A stretch of DNA of 64,000 nucleotides from Scortum barcoo (Eukaryota > Chordata > Actinopteri > Centrarchiformes > Terapontidae), in NCBI GenBank assembly GCA_023238725.1, contig CM041535.1, forward strand, positions 27,085,978 to 27,149,977, read 5' to 3'. Of this stretch, positions 1 to 12,695 are shown piece after piece. The notes beneath the pieces were generated by a model. The model made no database searches. It was not told the DNA's origin and worked only from the letters and a program-made list of their open reading frames with translations. The translations under genes and the position numbers were made by a program. How positions within the stretch are numbered: the first letter of the stretch is position 1; each line of letters starts with the position of its first letter.

Positions 1-2890
1 AAGTGATCGTCCCAGTTTCTGGTCTCTGAATGTTTGAACTGTCTCCTGCAGAAGAGGCTGAGATGGCGTAAGGAGACGAGGTGGGTGCTCTTAGGCTCCA
101 CGTCCAATAAAAGCCTCTTCAACAGGGATGCTCTCTACCCGCTTCAGTGGAGACGAGCTGGAAAATCCTTTGAAAAAGCCTTTTTCTTTTTCTAAAAGTG
201 GGGTCAGAGGACCGAACCATCAAATAGAAATCTTTGTGTTTCATTATTAATAATGCTGTTGGCACTGCAGGAGGGGGAGAAGGTGTCTCAGTAACCAGCT
301 GTGATATGTTGTACTGGCTTAAAAAGAGAAAACTACAGTACATGTCTCTCTGTTACTGCCAACAAATCAGCACATCTGAAAAGCCATAACAAGTGTTTTA
401 GTATTTTTATTTGATAAATGACAATTAACTGATTATCAAATTTGTCACACATTTAATTTGTTGGTGACTCATTTGACTATTTACAGCACAATGCCGAATT
501 ACATTTTAAAGCACTGCTGTGCATCGTGCAATGTTAATCCATATTAAAAAGAGAAAACAACTGTTCTTTTGCAGGTTTTGTGCATGCAAAATAATTTCAA
601 TTAATAAATAAATGTAGTTGGCTCTCATCTCAGCAGTCATTTTCAGCTGGAGCTGTCTCATTGTTAAAATGTTCCTCATCCTGTTTTGTTGTTTAATTGT
701 CTTCACTTTGAAAAATACATGCAGAAGCACTTATCTTGTTCTCTTACATTAAAACTTTGTTTGTTCACATGCTGCTGCCTTCAGGAGTTCAAACAATCAA
801 ACTTTAATTGTAAACTGAGAGAGTTTGCTAAGCTTTGGAGGAAATCTGAGTTAGTCTACAACAGTTGTGGAATAAAAACTTAAAAAGATCAAAAGTTTGT
901 TGTTTGTTTCAATTTTCAGTCTGAAGAAAAGGATTTATAATATGGAAACACAGTTGTATTTTCTTTGTCATTCTATGGATTTGAAGACATCGAGGCATCT
1001 TGTGTTTTTGACCTGAAAGACTCATTGATTGAGGTGAATAATAAAATACATGGTATTTCAATATGAAATCTGAATCTTTATTTTGACTCATGTTATGTTG
1101 AGATGATATAAAAGCGTTCAGTATCTTCTCATATTTTCTTATCGTGTTATATGGACATGAAGCTGTGAAATGAGTTGTGACAGTGGTGTGTATTTATTGA
1201 AAAGTTACAGAAAGTTTGGGAGCAACTTTTTAAAAAACAAAAACAACGGATTCAGTAATGAAATGGTTTACACTTTTGCCTTTCTAAATAAGAAATGCCT
1301 GAAAAATTAAGTCCCAAAGAAAACTGGTTCAAACACTTGCATTTCAGAAAATACAGAAGAAGTTCTTCATGTTAGTAATGAAAAATAGTATTTCCAAGGT
1401 CTTGTTTCATCAGTAGTTACTGTGTAAAGGGTGAGATTTAACATTTTTAACATTAAATGAATAAAAATGAGCAAAAAGGCTATTTGAGCTGTAGGAAACA
1501 AAATCATGGACTTGCTCTAAAGCCTGACCTGTCAGCTAAACGCCCACAAAGCTAACAGCCTGAGGGGGGTTTATGTGTCTTTCAAAATTACATTACACAC
1601 CTTTAACCACTGGAAGTGAAACAAAGTGAGAACAGAAGCTCGAGTCTGAAGACAAGAAGCGCACAGGTCCTTTCCTGTGTTTTGTCTGAAGGTGACGGCC
1701 CAGTTTGTGCAGCGTTCGGGATCAGACGGCTGTTTGAATGGATCAAGAACTCCGACCTCCGCCGCCCGGCCCGACCGATGACGCAGGCAGGGCGGTGCGG
1801 AGCGGCGGCCTGACATCACGGGCCGTAACATGAGGATAACTCTATATATTTTACAAACATTGGGGTTTGGTGGGAACGCCGGGGAGGGCTAATTTGGCGG
1901 ATCACGCTAACATCACATTTCCCTCACCCAGCTAAGCCTTGCAGCTCACCGCAACACTGAGGGCCTTCACAGCACAGCGGGTAGCCGTCCAGGAGTCTGA
2001 CCTTTCACGGGCAACCTGCAGGTTGATGAAACGATAATAAAGCTGCTGCCTCCCTGCCTTCGCTCAGACGGGTCGGAGGCACCTCTCGCGCTGGAATCCC
2101 TAGACTAAATAATGGAGGAAATCGTAGACACCTGTAAGCTGACAGGAGGAAGTCTGCTCTGACGCTCACACCGCTGGAGGAGACACCCGGCAAGAAAAGT
2201 TCAGACGACATCTGCAGTCATCAAGTTTCATTTTGTCAAATCTGGACTTCAACAGCTTCCTGATATCAGCTGTTTCATAGACTTCAGGCGTTAATAAAAC
2301 TGGTGCTGCAGTCCTAAAAATGAAGCTAAAGCCAGCAGCGGTTCGCTTAGCTTAGCACAAAGAGCACACAAAAAATCCGCATCTCTAAAGCTCACTAATT
2401 CAGACTGTTTGTTTAATCTGCACAATTAAGTGTAAAAATGACAAATCAGTATTTTACAGGGAATTATGTGTCGGATTATTTCTTTATCTGGACCTCTAGT
2501 TTCCTTGAGTCTTCGCAGGCTGCAGAACAATGGCTCCCAAAAAAACAAGATGCAGCATGTTAATTGAGCTTTAGATGTTCTTGTAGGATTGTTTCAATAC
2601 TTTTGGACAGAACAGGAGCACGAATTTCCCAAAATGTCAAACTGTCAAATGTCAAAAGAGCACAAAACCTGTAATAAAAAAAACTTAAGTTACACACATC
2701 AGGTGTCAGACAAAGAAATAAGTCTTCAGCTGCTTTTTTAAGGCGTCATCAGAGACCTCGGAACGTTTTTCTACAGGATGAGCCTCCACCATTATCAGAG
2801 CCACTTTAAAGGCACGATCACTTTTTGTTTTCAGTCGAGCACGAAGGACAACCAGTAAACCAGGAAGACATGTGACTTAGTGGTGATGTA
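1..2890. other. Gene-free stretch, left end
   Basis: I find no exon I can support here. The open frames are short (under 90 codons), lack splice context and resemble no family I know. The sequence is AT-rich except for a GC- and CpG-richer island at about 1610-2200. From about 2730 to 2950 the text resembles the degenerate repeat sequence often seen next to fish LINEs, but I cannot name it. Because FAM163B points rightwards from about 12 kb, this is probably its far upstream region. Confidence 0.6.
1610..1840. promoter_or_regulatory. CpG-rich island, possible promoter or enhancer
   Basis: A local rise in G+C and CpG stands out from AT-rich flanks. It carries CRE/AP-1-like cores (TGACGG, TGACGCAG, TGACATCA) at about 1694-1820. 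No open frame or splice site here looks genuine. A regulatory island or the non-coding first exon of an unseen gene are both possible. The call rests only on composition and short motifs. Confidence 0.22.
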
Positions 2891-2954
2891 AAGATGGAGC
2901 AGGTCAGCAATGGAAGCCAATTTAAAGACACTAAGATGGAAGTCATGGGCGTAG

Positions 2955-4945
2955 TTTTGCTGGACCTGTTGACAGCATCAGATAGAGGGCTTCTGTCTGT
3001 ACTTGTCCTGTTAGACCTCAGTGCTGCCTTTGATACAGTTGACCATCACATCCTGTTGCTGAGAATGGAAAAACTGCTTGGTATTAAAGGGTCTGCATTA
3101 AACTGGTTCAGATCATACTTATCAGATCGGTCTCAGTTTGTCCATATTAATAATGAATCCTCTGTGCATACTAAAGTCTGTCATGGAGTTCCACAAGGTT
3201 CAGTGCTAGGTCCAATTCTGTTTATTTTGTATATGCTGCCCCTTGGCAATATCATCAGGAGGCACTACCATAGATTTCCATTGTTATGCTGATGACACCC
3301 AATTATATTTATCAGTGGAGCCACACAAAACTGATCAGCTCCTGAAACTCCAGGCCTGCCTTAAAGATATAAAGGCTTGGATGACAAGAAATTTCCTGCT
3401 GTTGAACTCAGATAAAACTGAAGTGATCCTATTAGGTCCGAAACACCTGAGGAACACACGTTTTCTCCTAAGATAGCCTTGCTGGATGGCATTAACTGGG
3501 CCTCCAGCACCACTGTAAGGAACCTCTGGGGTTTTATTTGATCAGGATATGTCCTTCGACACCCATATTAAGCATATTTCAAGGTCTGCCTTTTACCACC
3601 TGCGCAACATCGCAAAAATTCGGCACTTTTTGTCCCAAAGCGATGCTGAAAAATTAGTCCATGCATTTGTCTCTTCCAGGCTGGATTATTGTAATTCACT
3701 TTTATCAGGCTGCCCGAACAAGTCGTTAAAGACTCTACAGCTGGTCCAGAATGCCGCTGCTCGGGTGCTGACTAGAACCAGGAAAAGAGACCATATTACT
3801 CCAGTATTGGCTTCTCTGCATTGGCTCCCTGTAAAATTTAGAGTGGATTTTAAAATCCTACTCCTCACATATAAGGCTCTACATGGTCTGGCACCATCAT
3901 ATCTTAATGAATTGATAACTCCTTATCAACCGACTAGAGCGCTGCGCTCCCAAAACGCAGGCTTACTTGTAGTTCCCAGGGTTTCCAGAAGTAGTCTAGG
4001 GGGCAGAGCCTTCAGCTATCAGGCCCCTGTTCTCTGGAACCAGCTCCCAGTCTGGGTCCGAGAGGCAGACACAGTGTCAGTGTTTAAGAATAGACTTAAA
4101 ACCTTCCTTTTTGATAAAGCTTATAGTTAGGGTGGGCACAGGCTCGCCCTTAGTTATGCTGCTATAGGCTTAGACTGCCAGGGGGGCTCCCATGATGCAT
4201 CGGGCACCCTCTCTTCCTCTGTACTCTGCTTCCACTAGTACTCATATTATGGTACTAGTGCAAACTGGACTCACACTTTTATAAACTGGTAAAGGTTAAA
4301 GTGGCTAAACTGGTTAAAGTAGTTAAATTGGTTAAACTGTTAAAGTGGTTAATGTTAATACTCTTATGTCCTGTTAAAGTGCATGTTACTGCCGGAGCCC
4401 CGGTCCTCTTTGTTCTCTCCAGTCTTGCAGGTTCCTCACTGATTCTGGTTGTGGTCCATCTGTCTGAGGTTCACTGGCCTGGTGGGGACATGATCTGTGT
4501 CTGTGTTGTGGAGAGAAGGTCGAGTGGCCCAGAGCTCCATATGAGGACATCTAGAGATGCACCTGGACTCACGGACTCATTTCCATTACCTGTGATACCT
4601 TCACACATGGACTAAACCAATGAACTCAGTATTATCTACAGCTTTATTACGACCCATGTTTAACTTCCATATATGACTGATGATGATGTTCTCTGTACAT
4701 GTGGCATCTATTGCACGTCTGTCCGTCCCAGGGAGAGGGATCCCTCATCTGTGGCTCTTCCTCAGGTTTCTTCTTTTTCCCATAAAGGGTTTTTTGAAGT
4801 TTTTCCTGACTCGGTTCGAGGGTCTAAGGACAGAGGGTGTCACAACTGTACAGACTGTAAAGCCCTCCGAGGCAAACAATGTTTGTGATTTTGGGCTCTA
4901 AATAAATAAATTTAAATTTGAAATAAATAAATTTGAATTTGAACA
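2955..4945 (+). mobile_element. 5'-truncated, decayed L2/CR1-like LINE
   Basis: The element starts inside the reverse-transcriptase domain and runs through the ORF2 C-terminus into a 3' UTR of about 800 bp. That UTR includes GTTAAA-type internal repeats at about 4290-4360. It ends in an AT-rich tail of repeated AAATAAATAAATTT / GAATTTGAA blocks at about 4895-4943, typical of a LINE 3' end. Lack of a 5' half is normal for LINE insertions. Neighbouring sequence shows no clear target-site duplication by eye. Clade assignment (L2/CR1, teleost) is from recognition of the protein text, not from a search. Confidence 0.85.
2960..4130 (+). pseudogene. Reverse transcriptase remnant of the LINE (ORF2 C-terminal half)
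   Basis: Three reading frames together give one continuous retroelement protein. The first piece (to about 3270) contains LDLSAAFDTVDH and the HGVPQGSVLGP motif of the RT palm. The second (about 3275-3476) holds the catalytic YADD box, at about 3288-3299, and the following SDKTEV motif. The third (3549-4130) is the C-terminal region with LDYCNSLL, LHWLPV and the terminal LKTFLFDKAY. Frame changes near 3270 and 3520 (an extra base in the run of G and T after CTC) and the stop at about 3474 show it cannot make a working enzyme. The ORF1 and endonuclease parts are absent. Confidence 0.88.
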
Positions 4946-5924
4946 ACCTTCAGCAGAGCTCTGAACCATCTGTAGACCGTCCAAAGACGACTTTCTGCAG
5001 CAGGTTAACCGTAAAGATATAAAAGCAAGAATTCACAAGTTATTTCAGTCTTGCACAGATGAGTTTTGCCTCATTTTGCTCTTCCCAAATTAATGTCTGT
5101 TCACGTTCAGTCATTTCTTTTCACTGGCTTTATAGGAAATCCTCGATATTTCTGCTTTTGTTGGCTCCTCCCAGTGACATTTAATTCAACCAGTAACATC
5201 AAATCAGCCTCAGAACCACACGAGCCTCGAAACCATTTGTGGTTTCTAAAGTAAAAAAATAAAAAGAACATGCATGCTCCAAAAATGCTTTACTGGGTGA
5301 ATAAAGATGAAATAATAATAAAGAAATCCATCTTTTCTACAACTGTTTCACCAACATGATTTTGTTCCTGCGTTGCTGCCAGCATGTTGCTGTGATTCAA
5401 ACCTGCAGGCCGCTTTGTCAGGACTGATCTGACTGAATGCCAGAAGCTAGAGGACTCATCTCTGCTAAAAACAGGCAGTTTTAATGAGGGCTGGAGATCT
5501 GTCAGGGTAGATAACTGCCAGAAAGACATGTCTGTGTTGTACTTTCTGCTTTATGCAGCTCTGATTTGGTGCAGAGGAGGCTGACGACTGCATGTAAATC
5601 TGATATGTTTGGTCTGTCATGGGATTTTTCTATCTGTTAGACCTGCGTGTGGAAAACTATTGTTTCTCTGGACATTTTCTGACCAGTGTGCATTATCTTC
5701 TGCTTTTTTCTGCATGTTTCAATTTACATCTTGAAGGAATTTGAGAATTATTTTTAGGAATAATGAGGGGAAAATGTAAATATCATATGACCTAAACGGG
5801 TATTTAGAATTCATAAAAAGTGAAAAAAAAAAGATGTAAAACCACCTTATAGTTCATGAATTTTAAATCTCCATCAAAGGATTTCTGACCAGTAAGGGGG
5901 AGACATATTCATGTCTTTCTTAAA

Positions 5925-6112
5925 AGAAGACATGTTTCGAAAACAGGAACTTTCTCCAGGGATGAGGAACATTTGGAGGAGCTCAGAGCTTTTCCACCAC
6001 AGGGACCAGGGTCTAAATGAAGTTCAGGGACATTTATTTTACCCCCCAAAAAGTCCCTGCTCAGAGGGTCATACTTTTCAAAAAGTACAGGAACTTTGTT
6101 GAACATTTCTGA
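5925..6112 (+). mobile_element. Harbinger-like DNA transposon fragment, copy 1
   Basis: About 185 bp beginning AGGAACTTTCTCCAGGGA and ending CATTTCTGATTGGTCA. It matches, with modest divergence, a second copy at about 58883-59052. Shared blocks include GGGACCAGGGTCTAAAT and AAAAAGTCCCTGCTC. Two dispersed copies in one window establish it as an interspersed repeat. The Harbinger assignment is inference from the longer copy, which continues into a Myb/SANT-like open frame. Confidence 0.55.
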
Positions 6113-8644
6113 TTGGTCACAGTGTCTGTGAGAAGATATTTCAGTTTGACAGCTTGAGATGAATTGTTATCTTAGCAAAGAAAATGTTAACGATTTTGCC
6201 TTATAATAAAAAAAAAATACAGCTGTGTCTGAAAATGATCCTGTTAATGTGAGTACCAGTATATGAATCTATCAAACTCTCATTTAAAGTACATTTTATG
6301 AATAAAGTAAAATACACAAAGGAAGGAGGGTTTACAGCAGTGATCGTCTTCATGTCTTCAGTTTCTGTATCTGAGGCAGCAGCTCATCTCCTGACTGAAG
6401 TGAAGCAATTTGCCCGAGAAAAAAAAAAAAAGTTTTATGGCTCCCCGGCGTCCTGGACCTCAACCCTGCAGCGCCACAAATCAATAGCCTCTCTGACCAG
6501 AGAGTTTAGTCGTCTATCTGGACGTATTGAGCTGCGTTTTTCCCCCCAGCTACCTCCTCTGATGGATCTCACATAAACTGTTATTGCTGTAATTATGGGA
6601 GGGAACCCCTGAAGGTACGAGCAGAGGCTCCGGTTACTGCAGCAGTGCCATCCTGCAACAAAACACACATTTAACTGAAGAAAAATTAACATATTAGAAG
6701 AACTGTGTGAAAACTGCATTGTAAATTATAGAGCAGATGTTGCACTGTACAGGTGTTTATTTTCAGTGTCAGATACTGGAAAATGTATTTGACTTACTCA
6801 GGACTTATTGGGATATTTATGATTTTAGTCATTAATGCTGGTGAAGGCAAGTGCAGTCAAAATGAAATTAAAATACATTTATGCCAAGAAATTTTGAATT
6901 ACAGTTAACATACGTACAAGTATGTTGAATGTGCTGAGGTTAAAGCACGACCTGCTGCTGGTCCAGTGAAAGAGATTCAGCTGATGCTCACTGTGAGCGT
7001 GCAGGAGATCGTAGGTGCTGAAATATACATGAAGGGAGGATAACTTGCTTCATCTTTACAGTGAAATGTTGACCACTGAACAGTAAGCTAACTTTATGCA
7101 GACTTTTTGAAAAACAGAAAAAAGGTCTGTTATCAATTTTGATAGGACGTACAGAATGACATTCTTGTAGCTGTGCAATTTGAAAAATTAAAATCAATGG
7201 AAACTGATCTGAGAATTTGCAGAATACCAATATATTAAAGGGTTAATATAAAACAAGGATGTGATCTAAAAAATTATTAAACGATCCTCGATCATCTCAG
7301 TTTCAGATTTCTCTCCATGGTTTATTTTTCTCCATCAGTACAAACGAGTGTGTCCAAACATCGTCTTTTAAAAAAGCTGCGGTGGTTTGATTTCTTTTGT
7401 CTCTTGCAGCTGCTCTGCTGTCTTGTCACGGTTTTAAAATGGAAACACAGCGACACGTTCTACGTAGCAGCAGCACCAAACTCCAGAAATGACAGTCTGT
7501 TGGAAACTGATCTGATAATTGATTATAGATTTTACTGTATCGATGGGGAATCATTCAACAAAACATCGAGATGAAAATCCCAGTCACACAACTTTAAGTA
7601 GGATGGATGGATTTATGTTTCAGCATGCAGTCCTGCAGCTTGTCATGTTAAGTGCTGCAGCTGTAAACAGTTTGTGGTTTAAAGCCGGAGGGAGCTGGAA
7701 ACATCCGGCTCTCTCGGTCATGGCCATGTTCCAGATGATGCTCTGACTGAGTGAACAAGAGCTCAGATCAGTCGCAGCGAGGCGGCGCATCGAACACGAG
7801 GCTTGACAGGATGTGAGAGATACAAAAGGAGGACGACGGCGAGTGGTGGGTATCGTGGCGTCGTGTCACATTAAAGATTCTGCAGCTCCTCGGTGCCAGT
7901 CAGGATTATGAACTGGAGTGGAACAAATGCTGGAGGACACAGATCCTCGACTGCTGGAGAAGAAAAAAGGAAGCAAAGCAGAAAGAAAGACGAGGAGCGA
8001 ATCTACATTCTGTACATTTACACTCGATGACCAGAAGAATACAAACTCTGATGCTGCTCAAACTGATCCATCCTTTCCTGCAACGGTGTTCAGTAAAGTA
8101 GGCAAAAAACAGCCGTAGAGTTTAAACCCCAACTTTATTCAAACCTGAATCATTTTACAACAGCCTTTAACAGGATGTGTATATAGTCCTGATGGCGAAA
8201 TGAAACATCTCCCTCCAGTCCATCAACAGCTCTGTTCAAAGTGGAAGAAATAACCCTCTAAACCTCTTTGAGCTGGAACTATTTATTGACACACAGAAGT
8301 TTATTTATCCTTCAGTTACTCTGAGGCTAAGGGTTGCCAGGTGTAGTTAGTGAATCCAGCTTTTGGTCTCTGCTCAGACACGATAGGAACAAATCTAGCA
8401 ACCCAAAGGCAATAAAAGCACTGATCCTGAGATGATCTCAATCCATCGATGTCCACCTCAGTGTTTTTCCTCCATACAGGAAACAAACAGCCTTTGGAGG
8501 ATATTTTCTCTGGTGGCACACTGACATTAATTGACATATTAAATGTAATAATATTACAGAAATCCTTTTAGTAATGAGTTACTTTTTTAGTGCTGAAAGT
8601 AATATATTACTGTCAAACTTTACTTTTGCCTAATTTTACGCTAA

Positions 8645-8970
8645 ATTAGGCACAGCGTTGCACTGAGCTAATCATTAACACCAGCATCAAAATGACAAAA
8701 CTATCAGATATAATTCACCATCTCAGTTCAGTATGTTAGCATGCTTTATTTACCAGTTAGCTCCTAGCATAAAGACGATGGGACTCTTGTTAGCTTTTTG
8801 ACAAATCCAACCCTTGACCTGATGATGGCGCTACAGGAAATGTCAGTGAGTAACTAGAAGATTTCACAGATTCAAGGATTCATCATCTGAGGATGATGAA
8901 ATGTTTGTACAAACGATTTTGCTGATATTTTAATCTGGACCACAGTGATGGAATGACTGACTGAAACTAA
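8645..8970 (+). repeat. Degenerate common teleost dispersed repeat
   Basis: The run from TTAGCATGCTTTATTTACC through GACCTGATGATGGCGCTACA to AATCTGGACCACAGTGATGG follows the order of a very common fish repeat that I recognise by its GATGGCGCTAGAGG...GGACCAAAGTGGTGG text. Class (SINE or DNA element) is unknown to me. The copy is clearly old, with many substitutions and small deletions. Confidence 0.5.
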
Positions 8971-11339
8971 CATCCCTGTAGGAACATTTCTGATCGATCT
9001 GATCGTCCACATACATCATCCAAAACTAAATCTATCTATATTCAGTTGAATCTGTCCCTTCTCGATGTTAAAGCTCCGTCTGACTCCGTGATCGTCTCTA
9101 TCACACTTTGCCTCGTTGCTGCTGACCTGTTCGCTGACCTTGCCAGGTGTTAGCCGTCGCTCACTGTAAGCTAATCCATCGGCCTGATGTGGGAATCAAT
9201 GCTAAGTGGATGACTTACACTGAGGCCCTGTTTGTCTTATTGAGCGATGCCAGTGGACGGGCGGTGAAAGGTGGAGCGGTGACGAAAAGAAAAAGAGCTG
9301 CTGATCGTTTTCTTTTTTCAACCACCTTGTCCGACCTCCATTGTTTGATTTAAAAACTTTATCGTTTGAATTCTGTGGTTTCATTTCACCTCACATCTGA
9401 CCATCAAAGTGTCTGAGTATTTTTTATACTTCCAACCAAAATGACCAGCCTGAAGTTTGTTTGTGCTTCCAAAAGACATGAATGATTAATATCACCGTTA
9501 TCTTCCATCTCCATCCTTTAGCTTCAGGCTTAGGCTCAAACTACAGGGTGAGGGTCATTAAAGGGCTTCTATCATAAAAGAAACTAGAGTATATCCTGGT
9601 GGTTGTAGAGAAGACGCCTACAGAAAGACCTCCAAGAGAAAAAATGGAGTCCATCATGTCAAAGAGATCCCTCTTTTTCTGTGGTGAAGATAAAGGTTTG
9701 GTTGGGAAAGATTGCGGTCATGGCAAAATGACACAAATGTTGATAGGAAATGGAAAAGTCTCTGCTTTGTTGACCTGTTTTGGTCTTGCGGACACTCACA
9801 AATTCACAGTATTTTATTTTTAAGCATCTCAACAAATGACAGATCTCCCTTTCATACCCAAAAAGTAAAAAGTTGCCATGTTGTCTTTCTCAGCCTCAGT
9901 TTATGTAAAACTTTTAATAACTTTTATGTTCTTCTATGTGCTGAGCACTAACCACAGATCACCACGTCCCTCTTTAGACTTTTCTCCACAGGTGAAGATG
10001 ATTCTCATTCTCATTCACCTGCTTCAAATAAAAAGGCCTCTCAAAAGTTGCAGCGTTCGATCGTGTCTGCGAAGTTCTGCGGTCCAGGTTTGACCTGAAA
10101 ATCTGTTTTTGCTGCTTCCTGTGGGAGCGGCTGGAGGCTGAAGTGTTGGAGGAGCAGAAAAGAGGAGAAATAACCTCCAACGTCTCGGCTCATTAATATT
10201 ACACGCTCTTGTCTGTACAATACAGAAGAATCTCAGCCTGCTTTAACCTCTAAATAATTCACACAATAAAATCTTTTCTTTCTCGACTGCCCCACGTCAA
10301 AGTCGTCTTTTCTCTGTGCTGCTCAAAGTGGAGAGAGAAAGGAGGCAGAGAGACTGTCAACACACAGTTAACCTATAATCAATTTATTGATTCAGATTTG
10401 GCTTCATCAGAAGTGTTTTTTTTCCCTTTACAACAGCAACAGGAAACAGTCCTGACATGAAATATTTCCACATTTTTCCACTTTTCATAAACTTCTGTTC
10501 AAACTTTTTTTCCCAGACAGGAAATAATTGATCTGATTTGGTTTTAGTGGAGCTTTAATGTTGCATGATTGTTTAAACCAAGAAAACTTTACAGAAAGGA
10601 AACTTTTCTCTTTTGTTAAGTTGTACCACAGTTGTAGTTTTTGTAACTGTTGTTGTGGAAAACTGGCCGAGGAGGGAAATGCAAATGAATGAATGAATGT
10701 TGCGCCATAAAAAGACACAACAGAATTAAATGTGTATTTTAAATGTTCATGTCAAATCTTCCCAATCGAATCAAAGTTTAGTTTGAGTAATTTGTTAACA
10801 GGGTGCAAAATCTATTCATATAACACAATTAAAGTGACTAAATCTGGCCAGGAGATGAGAGTTAACATTTTGGAATAACACATGAATGCTCCCATCCATC
10901 CTCTCAACTTTTCAAAGAAGGAAGTTGTGCTCGCTTTTGCATCTGCTGGAGGAAAATGTTTTGCTTTTGTAGGTGGGAAGCCAGTGAGGCGTCAGACCTT
11001 TGAGTTTTTTCACACTACTCCATGTAATCAGTGAGCACATGATAAAATCTTGAATCTTGAAGCAGTTTGGACCAGTTGGATGGTTGACGTCTGACACCGT
11101 CTCAGAGCAGCTCAGAGAGGTTAATCTTGGTTCTTGGTTCTAATATCTTGCAGAAGGCCACAATTAGAAAAATAAAAAGCCATGATTGTTGGCCGTTATA
11201 ACATCAAATACATTTTATGTAAGACACTTTACACAACAATATATATACACACTTATAGACACACTTAGGATGGCACAGGACATTTTAGTTCCACTCAGTC
11301 AGAACTAAACAAGCTCCAAGCAGCCTGATAGTGTCAATT

Positions 11340-11480
11340 ATGAGATCCAAGATTTTATTGTCATGTGCACAAAAATTTCATGGAGCAGTCGCCGGCAATG
11401 AAATTATTCAATATCAAAATATTTAGGAAAGAGAGACCACACGTGCAAAACGAAAAATGAAATTAACAATACAACCTGTT
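11340..11480 (+). repeat. Probable dispersed repeat (TTTTATTGTCATGTGCACAA type)
   Basis: The text CAAGATTTTATTGTCATGTG followed by GGCAATGAAATT resembles the end of a repeat that is frequent in fish genomes. There is no coding potential. The assignment is from recognition only, and limits are approximate. Confidence 0.35.
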
Positions 11481-12179
11481 TAAATTCAGTTTAATTCACA
11501 GGACAGTTCTGGATCCCATCAGATCTGAACAATGCTGCTGTCACTTCAAACAAACAGGTGAGGTAAAGGTGACCAAACACAAGAAGATCCGTTTTAACAA
11601 GAAATTCCTGAGGACTTTTTAAGTTAATTTCCCTAAAGACAGTTTTGGTTTCTTCCCCCTGAAACTAGTCTCAGTTGCGCAGATCACTCCGCCACCATCA
11701 GGAGGATGTCACTTGTTTCTCAGATCAAACCGACCTGGATGCGTCCTGCAGGTATTTTTTTCTGCAGCTGCTGTGACGCACGGCCACATCCCTGCAACAC
11801 AGAGAGGATGAGACCAGATCCGGTGTGCACAACATACTTCAACACACTTCCTTTCGATTAATCAGAGGCGGACTCAAAGTTGGTCTAACCGCGTAATCCT
11901 GCGGTGCGTTTGGATCAGCTGCCGGTCTGTTTTCTGAGGTCAAGGTTTTATTGGGACTAAAATCCACGAGAAAACCTGGAGAGCTGGAGAGGATTTGGGG
12001 ATAATATTGAAGTGGACAGTTTTTTTGTCAGATTTTCTCGCCAACAGTCTCCAGCTGTGGACCGAAGCGCAGGCTGTGAGATTAAAAGAAGAAATGTGAA
12101 GAAGAATTTGCCTTTTTCTTTGTGTCTCTCCCTGTTTTACGCACTGAGACAGGTCAGCTGTGCGTGTGGATGTAAAAGC

Positions 12180-12305
12180 TGAGAGTTTAAAGGTTTGGTT
12201 TCACCTCTCCCAGTTTAAAAACTCGTCTCCTCCACCCGTAAAAAAACCCGGGGGGCGCACAGAGGAGCTGGAGGAGCCGCAATGAGACGATCCAAACACT
12301 GATGG
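12180..12305 (+). promoter_or_regulatory. FAM163B: Candidate FAM163B promoter and non-coding first exon
   Basis: A CpG-rich patch (about 12235-12300) ends in a good 5' splice site, ATGG|GTAAGA, with the exon end at 12305. The first FAM163B coding exon begins at an acceptor (17994/17995), with only 23 nt of 5' UTR before its ATG. A separate upstream non-coding exon is therefore required, and this is the best candidate I see. AT-rich runs just upstream (about 12210-12250) could serve as core promoter. Nothing proves that the two are spliced together. Confidence 0.35.
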
Positions 12306-12649
12306 GTAAGATTATCACCAGCTCTTTTTGGGGGGAAGTGTCTGCGGCTCCTGCGGTTTACTGAGAGGTAAAGTGGGTGGAACTGCGCAGGAAAAGAGGT
12401 TTGCGCTACGGTGCCAAAAAGCTTTCCATGTCATCCCAACCAGCAGAGCTTCATTTCAGCTCAATATGAGTTGTCAGATGAAACAAGCCTCTTATTATTT
12501 GAGTGTAATTTGTGCGTAAAGTCGCTATTACGCACATAAAGGGTTGATCTTTCTGTCGCTCAAATCAAGTAAATGAACATTAACCTGCGCGTAAAACTGA
12601 TTTCAGGCTTAAACGCGTAAACTGAGGCGTGTGTGCTTCAACTGAGGCT

Positions 12650-12695
12650 GGTGTGTGTGTGTGTGTGTGTCAGTGTGTGTGTGTGTGTGTGTGTG
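12650..12695 (+). repeat. (GT)n microsatellite
   Basis: An interrupted GT dinucleotide run of about 46 bp with one CA interruption near the middle. Confidence 0.95.

Larger units (their letters stand above)
4946..11339. other. Gene-free stretch with small dispersed repeats
   Basis: No exon is supported across this stretch. It holds the Harbinger-like fragment near 5.9 kb, a GC-richer block at about 6430-6640 that could be a conserved non-coding element, and a degenerate common fish repeat at about 8645-8970. The rest is AT-rich sequence with scattered chance open frames under 95 codons. It lies upstream of the inferred FAM163B first exon, so distal regulatory elements are plausible. Confidence 0.55.

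Noticed and set aside
1..12000. Exons of DBH, the neighbour expected from human gene order
   Set aside because: I looked for its domains in the short frames on both strands and found nothing supportable; it may lie outside the window.
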